A DNA stretch of 64,000 nucleotides, from positions 62,001 through 126,000 of the forward strand of contig CAYPAU010000001.1 of NCBI GenBank assembly GCA_964408825.1, in the 5' to 3' direction. The translations under genes and the position numbers were made by a program. The DNA is from CAYPAU01 sp964408825 (lineage in GTDB: Bacteria > Patescibacteriota > Microgenomatia > Levybacterales > UBA12049). Under the pieces are notes generated by a model that was not told where the DNA came from, made no database searches, and saw only the letters and a list, made by a program, of their open reading frames with translations. Below are positions 42,882 through 51,820 of the stretch, piece by piece (within the stretch, counting starts at the first letter, position 1; the number at the start of each line of letters is the position of its first letter).

Positions 42882-42897
42882 CCAAGCCCAGCAGCTA
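42882..42897 (+). repeat. Duplicated tRNA-Gln 3' end (att-like direct repeat)
   Basis: CCAAGCCCAGCAGCTA, identical to 42505-42520 at the 3' end of tRNA-Gln (T-stem 3' strand, acceptor 3' strand and 4 flanking bases). The repeat period is 377 bp and encloses the GIY-YIG gene. Confidence 0.95.
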
Positions 42898-42978
42898 CGA
42901 CGGGTAACCTTGTTAACTAGTTATTTTTGTTATTCTTAGAGAAGGCGGAGATAAAAAAGGATGGGGAAAAATAAAGTA

Positions 42979-43398
42979 TTAAAATACTCTTCGCCTTCCT
43001 GCGATTCTTTCTTGAATACTTTCTCTAAAGTCAGGAGAATCTCGAAAAACAACTGCGCTTTGGATGACACCTTCTATTTGAAGTCCCGTAACCTTACTGT
43101 CTCCTAATTCTTGAATTTCTAAATATACTTGCTGTTGTTGGGGAGACATATGATAAAAGGCTGGATCATGCTTCCATCTTGGTGCGCCATATTGCACTAA
43201 TCTTAAGTCTTCCGGAAATATATCTGGAACTGACTGTAGAATTTTTATAATCTGGTTACTGGAAGCAAAGCTCACTCTCCTTATTCTAGAACGTCCCCAA
43301 CGAAAACAAAAAGCTTCCAGAATTTCACTTCTTGGATTTCCTAACTGATCTAACAGACTTGGTGTTTTCTCACCTGTCTCGTGTTCTCCTTGCACCAT
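42979..43398 (-). CDS. Hypothetical soluble protein
   Basis: 139 residues (MVQGEHETGEKTPSLLDQLG), rich in Arg/Gln, mixed alpha/beta with no membrane helix or known motif. Good codon texture and a TATAAT box (43423-43418, minus) support it as a real gene. It stands alone between the GIY-YIG cassette and the DUF3179 gene. Confidence 0.6.
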   Translation of the reverse strand: MVQGEHETGEKTPSLLDQLGNPRSEILEAFCFRWGRSRIRRVSFASSNQIIKILQSVPDIFPEDLRLVQYGAPRWKHDPAFYHMSPQQQQVYLEIQELGDSKVTGLQIEGVIQSAVVFRDSPDFRESIQERIAGRRRVF

Positions 43399-43453
43399 AT
43401 TATATTACGCGGGAGAAATTATATCCTATATAGCTTATACTTGCAAATTTTGT

Positions 43454-44524
43454 TTAGTCTATTATTGTCTCGGGGTAGAAGGAGGACCAGGAGTACCAGA
43501 AGGCCTGCGTATGGAAAGGTGCCTCCAGTTTTTTTCCTTTTAAGTTTCCAGAGACAGCATTGCCATTGTAATCCCAGACACTTTTTGTTTCCTTGTCGAT
43601 AAGTTTTCCGTCTCTTATTTCAAAGGTTAATCTTTTCCCATCAATAAATCTCCGAAAGATTTTATGCGAACCAAGTTCTTCATCGAAAACTACCAAAACA
43701 GCCCATGGGCCCACTACGGAATTAATTACCTTTTGCCTCTCAATAAAACTCGTTGGAAAAAACTTTTCTTCTTTTCCTATTACAATGCCCAGTCCATTTG
43801 CAAATTCAGAGAGGCGCGCGTCCGGTTGTTTTCCCGGAGGAAGAGAAGCGAGTCCTATATTTGAATTTTTATAGATAATATATCGACTGCGATAAAACTC
43901 AATATCTTTTTGCGGGGAGAGGACCAGAAGATCTCTGCGGTCTTTGATATTTTTCCATTTTGTTTGTTCTGTAAAGCCTATTGGTTCAAGTCTTTTTCCA
44001 GAAAATTTTCCGCGGAAAGATTCACCAGTCAGTTGTAGCCAATACGTATCACTTACCTTGTCATACATAATTAAATTCCCGTAATATAATGCTCCTAAAA
44101 CTCCAAATTCAAGAGTTTCTCCCTCAAGCTCTCTTGAGAAGGCCGCCGGAGTGTTTGAAAGAAGACAATAAGTTATGGCAACTGGTATCCCTTCGATATT
44201 ATCATTTACGATATGGTGGAAGGTCATAATAGAAATAGGGTAGACATAAGTCTTATTTTTTGCTTGAAAGAGAAAAACGTCTTCGTCGTCTTTTATGAAA
44301 CTACCAGCTTCTTTTGAATCCACATACTTAGGGTTTACAATATCGGGGAATAAATCCTTCTCAGGCCCTCCCCACATCTCCTCAGCGTTTAAATTTGTTT
44401 TGTTAGAAAATTGAGAAAGCTTTTCAGAAGCTTTAATTGTTTGAAAACTATAGAAATCCCATAAAAAAATTATTCCCACTAAAATAAGAAGAAGAGTTAT
44501 ACGAGCTATATACTTTCTCAACAT
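43454..44524 (-). CDS. DUF3179 family extracellular protein
   Basis: 356 residues from ATG 44524 (MLRKYIARITLLLILVGIIF; a GTG two codons upstream is less likely). N-terminal membrane or signal helix, then the DUF3179 domain: FHHIVNDNIEGIPVAITYCL, SFRGKFSGKRLEPIG and a C-terminal VWDYNGNAVSGNLKGKKLEA. The conserved Cys in TYCLLS is present. Function unknown. A minus-strand TATAAT box (44543-44538) lies 13 nt before the ATG. The upstream region is shared with the divergent 550-residue surface protein. Confidence 0.88.
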   Translation of the reverse strand: MLRKYIARITLLLILVGIIFLWDFYSFQTIKASEKLSQFSNKTNLNAEEMWGGPEKDLFPDIVNPKYVDSKEAGSFIKDDEDVFLFQAKNKTYVYPISIMTFHHIVNDNIEGIPVAITYCLLSNTPAAFSRELEGETLEFGVLGALYYGNLIMYDKVSDTYWLQLTGESFRGKFSGKRLEPIGFTEQTKWKNIKDRRDLLVLSPQKDIEFYRSRYIIYKNSNIGLASLPPGKQPDARLSEFANGLGIVIGKEEKFFPTSFIERQKVINSVVGPWAVLVVFDEELGSHKIFRRFIDGKRLTFEIRDGKLIDKETKSVWDYNGNAVSGNLKGKKLEAPFHTQAFWYSWSSFYPETIID

Positions 44525-44560
44525 AAGCACTTTTGGTATTATAACTGACTATTTAGCAAT

Positions 44561-44590
44561 TTGACATTCCGGAAATAAAAAGAATACTAT
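44561..44590 (+). promoter_or_regulatory. Promoter of the 550-residue surface protein
   Basis: TTGACA (44561-44566), 18 bp, TACTAT (44585-44590). The ATG at 44598 is 7 nt after the -10, so the predicted start of transcription coincides with the start codon. Confidence 0.75.
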
Positions 44591-44597
44591 AGTATAG

Positions 44598-46250
44598 ATG
44601 AAAGGTATTCTTGCGATATTTTTGCTTTTGGTTTTAGGCGCTGCATTTCTTCTAATATCCGGCTCTCCATTTTCCAAAATGCTTCAGGAGGACCTTTTAA
44701 AGAAATTACCCTCTCCCGGAAAATCAACAAAAACGATTATTCTATCCGATGAAGACGTAAAGAAATTAAAAGAAATTCCTCAAAAAACAATTATAAAGCT
44801 GGATGTCTCAAAGACGCTCGAGTTTGAAGGAAAAAAATATTATCTTATTGGTAAGGATGTAGGAACCTCCATTCTTACTACAGCTCCAAAGAGTCAAAAA
44901 GGATGGGGGGTTTTAACCGGAGTTAAACTTTCCCACCCTGATTATAAGAAAATCTATAAGCCGACAGATCCCTGCCCTTTATATCAGAATGCTTCAAATC
45001 AGAATGCCCCTGCGGCTCCCTGCGCCAATCATAAAGGCGTTACTCTTGCGGGACATCTTTATGCACTAAAGACAGTGGTAAATCAGAGCAGAACAGACAA
45101 TGACCCTATACATGCATATAACATTTTCGACGTATATTACGAGAAACCTATGTTGTCCCAGGCAGCGGAAAAGGAACAGGAATACCCCATCTACAATAGC
45201 GGCGGAGTATCGGGACCGGTAGTTGTATCAGGAGGCAGTGGGCTTGAGGTCGAGCTCGATGAGTCAGTTACCCCACCGGTTCTTAGAGTTAGCGGAGTTT
45301 TTTTAGGAATAAAACTCCCTAATGAAACGGCAGAAAAAGAATTTACGCTTCAAGGCAAGAATATTAAAACACAAAGCGAGGCAGCAAAAGAGTTTTCTTA
45401 CCTGGGGAAGCTAAGCGATATAAGCTCGACTCCTCTTGAGAATGGTGATCCTTCAACGCTTCATGTTTACTATAAAGAACCATATGCGTACCTTACGGAT
45501 TTAAATCCGGATGAGCTAAAGAAAAGAATAGGAGATGATCTTAAGTTTGTAAGTGGAGCTGATTTTGGTCAGGCTGAAGATGAAAAGAACAATCTTCAGC
45601 TTAGGGCATTTACTCCTCAAAGACCTACGATCCCCTTTGATGTGTATATTCTTTCCGATCTTTCCGTCCTAAAGCCTGTATTAGGTTATGTAAGACCTAC
45701 GATAACCAATCTTCATATCGGTGTTCCTGAGTGCCCGGCTCTCTATCTTTATGGGCAGAATGGTCAAAAGTTCACCGTTTCTCTTCCTCAAGATGCTATA
45801 GATACAATCCCTATCACCTCGGACTTTTGGGAAGGAACAATTGTGCCCGGTGGGGTAGAAATCGGAAAGAAATTTTACAATTATTTGTTTTACACAGTAA
45901 AGCCAGATTTGGTAAGTTTGCCTCAAAAAGAAGGGTGGGTGATATCTGAAGGAGAGTGGTACACATTGAAATCAAAATTAAGAATGGTTGGGTTTAACCA
46001 AAGAGAAAGTGAAGATGCAGTTGATTATCTACAGACTGCGGTGCCTCCTTCCCCGTACTATCTTATCTCGGTAAATCTTAATAGCCAAAACTATCCTTTG
46101 TCGATAACTCCAAGACCGGATACCTTCCTTCATTACCAGATAGTTGTAAAGTCTCTTGATAAACCGGTTTCGGTTTCTCCCCCTTCAAAGATTAGTCCCA
46201 AACGCGAGGGTTTTGCTGCTGTAATGTGGGAGGAGAAAATTATTCACTAA
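44598..46250 (+). CDS. Large membrane-anchored extracellular protein, unknown
   Basis: 550 residues: an N-terminal helix (residues ~3-22), then a large beta-rich extracellular region with no obvious repeats (KSQKGWGVLTGVKLSHPDYK, PAAPCANHKGVTLAGHLYAL, SGPVVVSGGSGLEVELDE). Two nearby Cys pairs may form disulfides. No catalytic motif recognised. It is convergent with the small TM protein (11 bp overlap) and probably translated from a leaderless mRNA. Confidence 0.75.
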   Translation: MKGILAIFLLLVLGAAFLLISGSPFSKMLQEDLLKKLPSPGKSTKTIILSDEDVKKLKEIPQKTIIKLDVSKTLEFEGKKYYLIGKDVGTSILTTAPKSQKGWGVLTGVKLSHPDYKKIYKPTDPCPLYQNASNQNAPAAPCANHKGVTLAGHLYALKTVVNQSRTDNDPIHAYNIFDVYYEKPMLSQAAEKEQEYPIYNSGGVSGPVVVSGGSGLEVELDESVTPPVLRVSGVFLGIKLPNETAEKEFTLQGKNIKTQSEAAKEFSYLGKLSDISSTPLENGDPSTLHVYYKEPYAYLTDLNPDELKKRIGDDLKFVSGADFGQAEDEKNNLQLRAFTPQRPTIPFDVYILSDLSVLKPVLGYVRPTITNLHIGVPECPALYLYGQNGQKFTVSLPQDAIDTIPITSDFWEGTIVPGGVEIGKKFYNYLFYTVKPDLVSLPQKEGWVISEGEWYTLKSKLRMVGFNQRESEDAVDYLQTAVPPSPYYLISVNLNSQNYPLSITPRPDTFLHYQIVVKSLDKPVSVSPPSKISPKREGFAAVMWEEKIIH

Positions 46251-46773
46251 ACTTAAGGTTTTGAAGATTCCGAAGTTGCAATTCTATATTCCTATCTTCT
46301 TTCGGTCCGTAGGAAACAAGTAATCTATCTTCGTTTTTGATCTCCCTATCAAGAGTCTTATCATCTTTCGCCCCATTTATAAAAAATTTAAGTGTATGCG
46401 TTTGATTTGAGCAAAATACTTGTCCGGTTCCTGTCGTAATACAAGTTTTTTCAAGTTTCATAGGCAATGTTTTGAAAAAATCATTCCAAGTAACTCCTTT
46501 TTTTATGACATTAATAACACTTGGATTACCAGAACTTATAAAAACATCTTCTGAGCGATTATGATACCGAGGATCAGTAAATATGCGAAATGTCCCATTG
46601 GTATAAATAGCAAAAGTAGCTTCAGTTTTGCCTCTTGTATCCGAAGATGGGGTACTCGATATATTATTTGTCGGAGCAGAAATAGTGGGATAATTGGTTT
46701 GATTTTTAAATAACAGATAGCTTGCGCCGGCCAGTACGATTGCTGAGACAAAAAATCCAAGCAAATATTTCAT
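46240..46773 (-). CDS. Exported/anchored protein of unknown function
   Basis: 177 residues: an N-terminal helix (MKYLLGFFVSAIVLAGASYL), a Ser/Thr/Pro linker, then a ~120-residue domain with a Cys pair (CITTGTGQVFC) that could form a disulfide. The ending EDRLLVSYGPKEDRNIELQL resembles small surface proteins of related genomes. No family named. Confidence 0.68.
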   Translation of the reverse strand: MKYLLGFFVSAIVLAGASYLLFKNQTNYPTISAPTNNISSTPSSDTRGKTEATFAIYTNGTFRIFTDPRYHNRSEDVFISSGNPSVINVIKKGVTWNDFFKTLPMKLEKTCITTGTGQVFCSNQTHTLKFFINGAKDDKTLDREIKNEDRLLVSYGPKEDRNIELQLRNLQNLKFSE

Positions 46774-46832
46774 AATACATTCTATATTAACACATAGAAA
46801 AGAATATCTATTCCTGATACAATTTAAAATCT

Positions 46833-48014
46833 ATGATTGACAAGAAACTCTTCGTTTTACTTTTGGTAGTTTTTATTGATCTTTTGGGATTTGGAATAGT
46901 AATACCCATACTCCCTATCTTAATTGAAAGAATCGGTGGGGGAGCATTTATGGTAGGAGTTATAATCTCCATTTTTTCTCTTTTCCAGTTTATTTTTGCT
47001 CCCATACTTGGAAGACTGTCTGATAAATACGGCAGAAGACCAATCCTTATACTGACTGCTTTTATAAATTCTTTATCTTATTTCCTGATTTTCTTTTCAC
47101 AAAGTTTATTTATTATCCTCGCTGCCCGAATTATTGCAGGTATCGGAAGTGCCAATCTCTCGGTTGCTACAGCCTATGTTGCAGATACATCCAAGTCCCA
47201 TGAAAGAACAAAAAAGATGGCATTAATCGGTTCAATATTTGGATTGGGTTTCATCATAGGCCCTCTTATAGGAGGAGTCGCATCTGAAAAAATTTCAACA
47301 AGCGCACCCTTTTTGATACCGGCGATTTTGTCATTAGTCAATACTGTTTTAATGTTCTTTGTCTTACCCGAATCAAATAAAATTCTTCAAAAGCATATAA
47401 AAATCGAGCTTTTTAGCTTAAGAGTTACCAGAGAAGTATTGCGTCCCAAGAATATGTCTTTCCTTCTTTTTCTTTTCTTCTTTGCAAATTTGGCCCTTGC
47501 ACTTATTATAGGCGTCTTTCCTCTGTTCTCACATGAGAGGTTCGGCTGGAATGAAGCTCAAAACGGTTACTACTTCGGTCTTATAGGAGTGGGGTCTTTT
47601 ATAACTCAGGCATTTTTAATAAGATTTCTCTTGAAAAGATTTGACGAGACACAACTTATTAGACTTTCTCTTTTGGTTTTTGGTATCTCTATACTAATAG
47701 TAGGGTTTTCCCATTGGGGACTTTTGACGCTTTTTATCGGGCCATTTACTTCTTTTGGTTTTAGTCTCACAAACGTAAATGTTCAGTCTCTTATATCTTT
47801 AGAATCCAAACAGGACGAGCAGGGGATAGTCCTTGGTGTCGCACAATCTTTTGGCTCTATGGCAAGAGTTATCGGCCCTTTGATAGGCGGAACAATTGCA
47901 ACTCTTAATTTGGGAGCCCCCTATATCGTTTCAGGGATCTTTACTATTCTTATTCTCGTCTTCGGCCAGAATTATTTAAAATATATAAAAGCAACGAGAA
48001 AGGCAACGAAGTAA
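46833..48014 (+). CDS. MFS transporter (TetA/DHA1-like)
   Basis: 393 residues, twelve membrane helices. The DHA1 pattern is clear: LLGFGIVIPILPILIERIGG in helix 1, the motif-A loop GRLSDKYGRRPIL between helices 2 and 3, and GLGFIIGPLIGGVA in helix 5 (motif C-like). Likely a proton-coupled drug or metabolite exporter. TGATACAAT (TACAAT 46818-46823) lies 9 nt before the ATG. The substrate is unknown. Confidence 0.9.
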   Translation: MIDKKLFVLLLVVFIDLLGFGIVIPILPILIERIGGGAFMVGVIISIFSLFQFIFAPILGRLSDKYGRRPILILTAFINSLSYFLIFFSQSLFIILAARIIAGIGSANLSVATAYVADTSKSHERTKKMALIGSIFGLGFIIGPLIGGVASEKISTSAPFLIPAILSLVNTVLMFFVLPESNKILQKHIKIELFSLRVTREVLRPKNMSFLLFLFFFANLALALIIGVFPLFSHERFGWNEAQNGYYFGLIGVGSFITQAFLIRFLLKRFDETQLIRLSLLVFGISILIVGFSHWGLLTLFIGPFTSFGFSLTNVNVQSLISLESKQDEQGIVLGVAQSFGSMARVIGPLIGGTIATLNLGAPYIVSGIFTILILVFGQNYLKYIKATRKATK

Positions 48015-48023
48015 AGATATTTC

Positions 48024-48146
48024 ATGAAAAAATATAACTATATTTTATTCGATTGGGATGGTTGTCTGGGAAGAACGCTTGAAGTCCACCTAGATAGCTA
48101 TAAAAGAAACAAAAGAAGACAAAACCTATATGGGGATGCCCTATAA
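48024..48146 (+). pseudogene. HAD-family hydrolase remnant
   Basis: 40 codons, MKKYNYILFDWDGCLGRTLE, carry the HAD motif I nucleophile strand (FDWDGCLGRT). After SYKRNK the sequence loses family likeness and stops. The +1 frame continues briefly (ETKEDKTYMGMPYKG). This is the 5' end of a degraded or deleted phosphatase gene. The rest, about 50 bp to the RRM gene, holds nothing recognisable. Confidence 0.7.
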
Positions 48147-48200
48147 AGGTAAATCCTAATTTTTGTTTCCTAATCTAGAAAGAGTTTTTTTAAAAGAGAG

Positions 48201-48542
48201 TTAATAAGACCTTCCTCCTCTTGAGCCTCCTCCGCGTCTATCACTGCCCCTGTCCCCGCCTCGGAAGTTTCCTCCTCCAAAGTTTTCTCTGGGGACCATT
48301 GGTTTGGCTTCGTTTACAGTAATTGCTCTTCCGTCAAGTGTTTGACCATTGAGTTTTTCGATTGCATCTTTTGCTTCTTGTTCATTTGACATTTCAACAA
48401 ATCCAAATCCCTTTGATCTTCCGGAATATTTGTCTTTTATGATAGTTGCAGATACAACGTTTCCTGCTTGGGCAAAAAAGTTTTTAAGAGAGTCTTCGGT
48501 GGAATCCCAAGAGATTCCCCCAACAAACAGTTTAGTTGCCAT
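48201..48542 (-). CDS. RRM RNA-binding protein with Gly/Arg-rich tail
   Basis: 113 residues. A single RRM: RNP2 as KLFVGGIS, RNP1 as KGFGFVEM. The C-terminal ~30 residues are RGG-like (NFGGGNFRGGDRGSDRRGGG). These small RNA-binding proteins act as cold-shock RNA chaperones in cyanobacteria and others. Strong GGAGGTGA site 7 nt before the ATG. The ~110 nt leader can form a stem next to this site (48556-48634), suggesting post-transcriptional control. Confidence 0.93.
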   Translation of the reverse strand: MATKLFVGGISWDSTEDSLKNFFAQAGNVVSATIIKDKYSGRSKGFGFVEMSNEQEAKDAIEKLNGQTLDGRAITVNEAKPMVPRENFGGGNFRGGDRGSDRRGGGSRGGRSY

Positions 48543-48555
48543 TAATTAATCACCT

Positions 48556-48634
48556 CCATTCTTTTATGAACCTGTACGAACACTTACTTCCTTAGACAAC
48601 ATCTGTTTATCGGGATATGCTAAAAGAAGAATGG
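48556..48634 (-). promoter_or_regulatory. Leader stem next to the RRM gene ribosome site
   Basis: CCATTCTTTTA (48556-48566) and TAAAAGAAGAATGG (48621-48634) are inverted repeats: 11 bp with a 2 nt bulge. On the mRNA the 3' arm runs directly into the Shine-Dalgarno (AAGAAUGGAGG), so the stem could limit ribosome access and melt or refold with temperature. Confidence 0.55.
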
Positions 48635-48659
48635 GTACAAGATTACAATATTAGGACCT

Positions 48660-48688
48660 ATTATACACTATATTTTTAGGAAAACCAA
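48660..48688 (-). promoter_or_regulatory. RRM gene promoter
   Basis: Minus strand TTGGTT (48688-48683), 17 bp, TATAAT (48665-48660, preceded by TG). The predicted start near 48653 gives a ~110 nt leader. Confidence 0.65.
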
Positions 48689-48734
48689 CAAGAATTGCTC
48701 TAAGACTTCCCATTCTGTTATTCTAGATATTGGA

Positions 48735-51155
48735 ATGGATAAAAATCAAGCTTTAATTTTATGGTTTAACGAGCTGTCTCTTGCCGATGTAGGTTTGGTA
48801 GGCGGAAAAAATGCTTCCTTGGGAGAGATGTATTCCAACTTAACAAATCAGGGAATAGACGTTCCTGATGGTTTTGCAATAACGGCTTATGCTTACAGAT
48901 TGTTTCTTCAAAAGGCAGGACTTGAAAATCAAATACAAGAAATTCTTTTTAAGCTTAAAAAAGATGATGTCGAAGATTTAAGAACAAGAGGGGAGAAAAT
49001 AAGAAATCTTATTCTTTCTGCAAATCTTCCTTTGGAGCTTATCCAAGAGATAAAAAAAGCCTATCAAAAATTGTCTGAAGTTTACGGGGAAAATACAGAT
49101 GTTGCGGTAAGGTCATCCGCAACTGCCGAGGATCTTCCGGGCGCATCGTTTGCAGGAGAGCAGGAGACTTTTTTAAATATCAAAGGATCGGATAATCTTT
49201 TGGATGCGGTAAGAAAATGTTTTGCTTCACTTTTTACAGACCGCGCAATCTCATATAGAGAGGATAAGGGATTTCCCCATCTTAAAGTTTATCTTTCCGT
49301 AGGAGTTCAAAAAATGGCAAGGTCGGACCTTGCCTCATCGGGTGTTGCATTTACCATAGATACGGAAACCGGATTTGACAAGGTGGTAATTATAAATAGC
49401 TCTTACGGGCTTGGTGAGGCAGTTGTTCAAGGTAAGGTGACTCCCGATGAGTTTGTAATTTTTAAACCTGCTCTTGAAAAGGGACTCTCGGCAATTATCT
49501 CAAAAAAACTTGGAGAAAAAAATACAAGGATCGTTTATGGAGAGGGTGGTTCCACCAAAGAGGAAGAAGTACCATCTGATCTTAAGGACAAATTTTCAAT
49601 AAGCGATGAAGAGGCGCTCACGCTTTCTAAGTGGTGTGTAAAAATAGAGAAATATTTTTCAGAAAAATACGGAAAGTATCAGCCCATGGATATTGAATGG
49701 GCCAAAGACGGTAAACTTAATAAACTTTTTATCATACAAGCCCGTCCTGAAACAGTTCAGTCAATAAAGAAAGAAAAAGCTTTTGAGGAGTATAAACTTC
49801 TTAAGACAGGCAAGATTCTTATAAAAGGAATTGCGGTGGGTACAAAGATAGCGACCGGCACAGTAAGGGTTTTGGAAACGGCAGAGGAGATAAACAAAAT
49901 AAAAAAAGGAGACGTTCTGGTTACAAAAATTACAGATCCCGACTGGGAGCCTGTCATGAAAGTGGCATCGGCAATCATAACAGATGAGGGAGGAAGAACC
50001 AGCCATGCCGCAATTGTTTCAAGAGAATTGGGGATACCCTGTATTGTCGGAGCAGGAAATGCTACGACTATTTTAAAAGAAGCTGGTGAGATAACAGTTG
50101 ATTGTTCAAGCGGAGGGGAGGGGATTGTCTATGAAGGGAGATTAAAATTTTCCGTGACTTCGCATAAGCTTTCGGATCTTCCCAAGCCAAAAACAAAAGT
50201 GATGGTAAATATAGGTTCTCCGGATGAAGCGTTCAAGTATTTTTATCTTCCTGTTCAGGGCGTTGGTCTTGGTCGAATCGAATTTATAATAAACAATGTT
50301 ATAAAGATTCACCCAAATTCTTTAATTAATTTTGAGGAGATTAAAAGAGATCCTAAGAAAGCGGATTTAATTGAGAAAATTGAAAGACAGACTAGGGGAT
50401 ATCAGGATAAAAAAGAATTTTATGTCGATAAACTTTCAGAGGGGATTGCAAAAATTGCCGCGTCTTTCTGGCCCCATGATGTAATTATAAGATTTTCCGA
50501 TTTTAAGACCAATGAGTACAGAATGCTTTTGGGAGGAAGTATGTATGAGCCGGAGGAACAGAATCCGATGCTTGGTTTCAGAGGCGCATCAAGATATTAT
50601 AATCCTGACTTTAGACAAGCCTTCGGACTTGAATGCCGGGCAATCTTAAGAGTAAGAGAAAAGATGGGACTTTCAAATGTAGTTCCTATGATTCCATTTT
50701 TAAGAACCTTAGAAGAAACAGAAAAAGTAATAAATACCATGAATGAGTTTGGTTTATCTAGAGAAAAAGACTCAAGCCTTCGGATTTATATGATGTGTGA
50801 GATTCCTTCCAATATAATTTTGGCGGAGGAATTTTTAAAATTTTTTGACGGGTTTTCTATCGGGTCCAACGATCTTTCGCAGCTAACGCTTGGCATAGAC
50901 AGGGACTCAAATATTGTAGATAAAGTCGGGAACGAAAATGATGAGGCTGTAAGAAAACTTATAAAAGAGGCAATAGAAATTTGTTTAATGAAGAACAAAT
51001 ATATAGGAATCTGCGGGCAGGCTCCTTCCGATTTCCCGGATTTTACAGAGTTTCTTATTAAAAACAAAATAGACAGTATTTCCCTTAATCCCGATTCGAT
51101 TCTCAGAATGCTAAATGTAATCTTTCAAGCCGAGAGGAAGATTTCCGATCTGTAA
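48735..51155 (+). CDS. ppsA: Phosphoenolpyruvate synthase
   Basis: 806 residues, full length. The N-terminal ATP-grasp domain (LADVGLVGGKNASLGEMYSN, VRSSATAEDLPGASFAGEQE), the swivelling domain with the phospho-His (GGRTSHAAIVSRELGIPCIV), and the C-terminal PEP/pyruvate barrel (GFSIGSNDLSQLTLGIDRDS, ICGQAPSDFP with Cys) are all intact. It interconverts pyruvate and PEP. With the enolase-like protein and D-lactate dehydrogenase nearby it sits at the pyruvate node. TGTTATTCT 10 nt before the ATG, with TTGCTC 18 bp upstream, is the likely promoter. Confidence 0.96.
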   Translation: MDKNQALILWFNELSLADVGLVGGKNASLGEMYSNLTNQGIDVPDGFAITAYAYRLFLQKAGLENQIQEILFKLKKDDVEDLRTRGEKIRNLILSANLPLELIQEIKKAYQKLSEVYGENTDVAVRSSATAEDLPGASFAGEQETFLNIKGSDNLLDAVRKCFASLFTDRAISYREDKGFPHLKVYLSVGVQKMARSDLASSGVAFTIDTETGFDKVVIINSSYGLGEAVVQGKVTPDEFVIFKPALEKGLSAIISKKLGEKNTRIVYGEGGSTKEEEVPSDLKDKFSISDEEALTLSKWCVKIEKYFSEKYGKYQPMDIEWAKDGKLNKLFIIQARPETVQSIKKEKAFEEYKLLKTGKILIKGIAVGTKIATGTVRVLETAEEINKIKKGDVLVTKITDPDWEPVMKVASAIITDEGGRTSHAAIVSRELGIPCIVGAGNATTILKEAGEITVDCSSGGEGIVYEGRLKFSVTSHKLSDLPKPKTKVMVNIGSPDEAFKYFYLPVQGVGLGRIEFIINNVIKIHPNSLINFEEIKRDPKKADLIEKIERQTRGYQDKKEFYVDKLSEGIAKIAASFWPHDVIIRFSDFKTNEYRMLLGGSMYEPEEQNPMLGFRGASRYYNPDFRQAFGLECRAILRVREKMGLSNVVPMIPFLRTLEETEKVINTMNEFGLSREKDSSLRIYMMCEIPSNIILAEEFLKFFDGFSIGSNDLSQLTLGIDRDSNIVDKVGNENDEAVRKLIKEAIEICLMKNKYIGICGQAPSDFPDFTEFLIKNKIDSISLNPDSILRMLNVIFQAERKISDL

Positions 51156-51159
51156 AAAT

Positions 51160-51570
51160 TTACTGCATTCTTTCCAGAAATTCGGCTGGTGTTAGGATGC
51201 TGATCTTTTTATACTCGCCTAATTCCAAAAGCTCTTTGTCCCCCGTAACGATATATTGACACCTTCCTTCTATCGCCGCCTCAAGAACTCTGTTGTCATC
51301 CTTATCTTCAGTAATGTTTAGCGTCGTGCTTGGATGAACTTTTTTAAAATTTTTTTTAATAATTCTTTCAAATTGATCAATTCTTCTGGTTTCGAAATTA
51401 AACTTTTTGGCTAGTGTTTCTACGAGTTCTGATATTAAAACAGGGGAAGTTATTGCAATAATTTTCCCCTCAATCACTAAATCGTAAATCTTCTGAGGTT
51501 TTCCTCCAAAAACATGCGCTGAGATAAGAACATTTGTGTCTAAGAGGACTCTAGGAGGATTTTTTGCCAT
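51160..51570 (-). CDS. PIN-domain toxin (putative)
   Basis: 136 residues from ATG 51570 (MAKNPPRVLLDTNVLISAHV). PIN-domain acidic residues: Asp in LLDTNVLIS, Glu in SPVLISELVE, Asp-Asp in TEDKDDNRVLEAA, and Asp in IVTGDKELL. A metal-dependent RNase of the VapC type is likely. It overlaps the upstream ribbon-helix-helix gene by 20 bp, the usual toxin-antitoxin order. Confidence 0.88.
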   Translation of the reverse strand: MAKNPPRVLLDTNVLISAHVFGGKPQKIYDLVIEGKIIAITSPVLISELVETLAKKFNFETRRIDQFERIIKKNFKKVHPSTTLNITEDKDDNRVLEAAIEGRCQYIVTGDKELLELGEYKKISILTPAEFLERMQ

Positions 51571-51802
51571 GCCTATACTCCCAGACAATTTTATTTACAT
51601 CTTCCTCGCTTTTAATGCCCATCTTCTTACCAACAGTCTTTCCATATGCTAAAAGATCATCCCACTCCTGTTTTTTTTCCAAATACGATCTTAAAGCTTC
51701 TCTGATAAGCTCACTTCTGTTTCTATATTCTTTTTTAGCCCTTTTATCTACTTCTTTTATTAGTTCTCTAGGCAGAGCAATATTTAAAGTTTTTGTTTGC
51801 AT
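51551..51802 (-). CDS. Ribbon-helix-helix antitoxin (putative)
   Basis: 83 residues from ATG 51802 (MQTKTLNIALPRELIKEVDK). CopG/RHH fold: beta strand KTLNIALP, then helices with NRSELIREALRSYLEKK. The C-terminal half would wrap the PIN toxin. Such proteins autorepress their operon. Direct repeats of ACAAGTAT lie just upstream within the promoter. Confidence 0.87.
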   Translation of the reverse strand: MQTKTLNIALPRELIKEVDKRAKKEYRNRSELIREALRSYLEKKQEWDDLLAYGKTVGKKMGIKSEEDVNKIVWEYRHGKKSS

Positions 51803-51820
51803 AGATTCGATCCCCTCACT

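Noticed and set aside
51160..51802. Toxin-antitoxin pair as a new system
   Set aside because: Order, overlap and folds match ordinary RHH/PIN modules; reported only as features.
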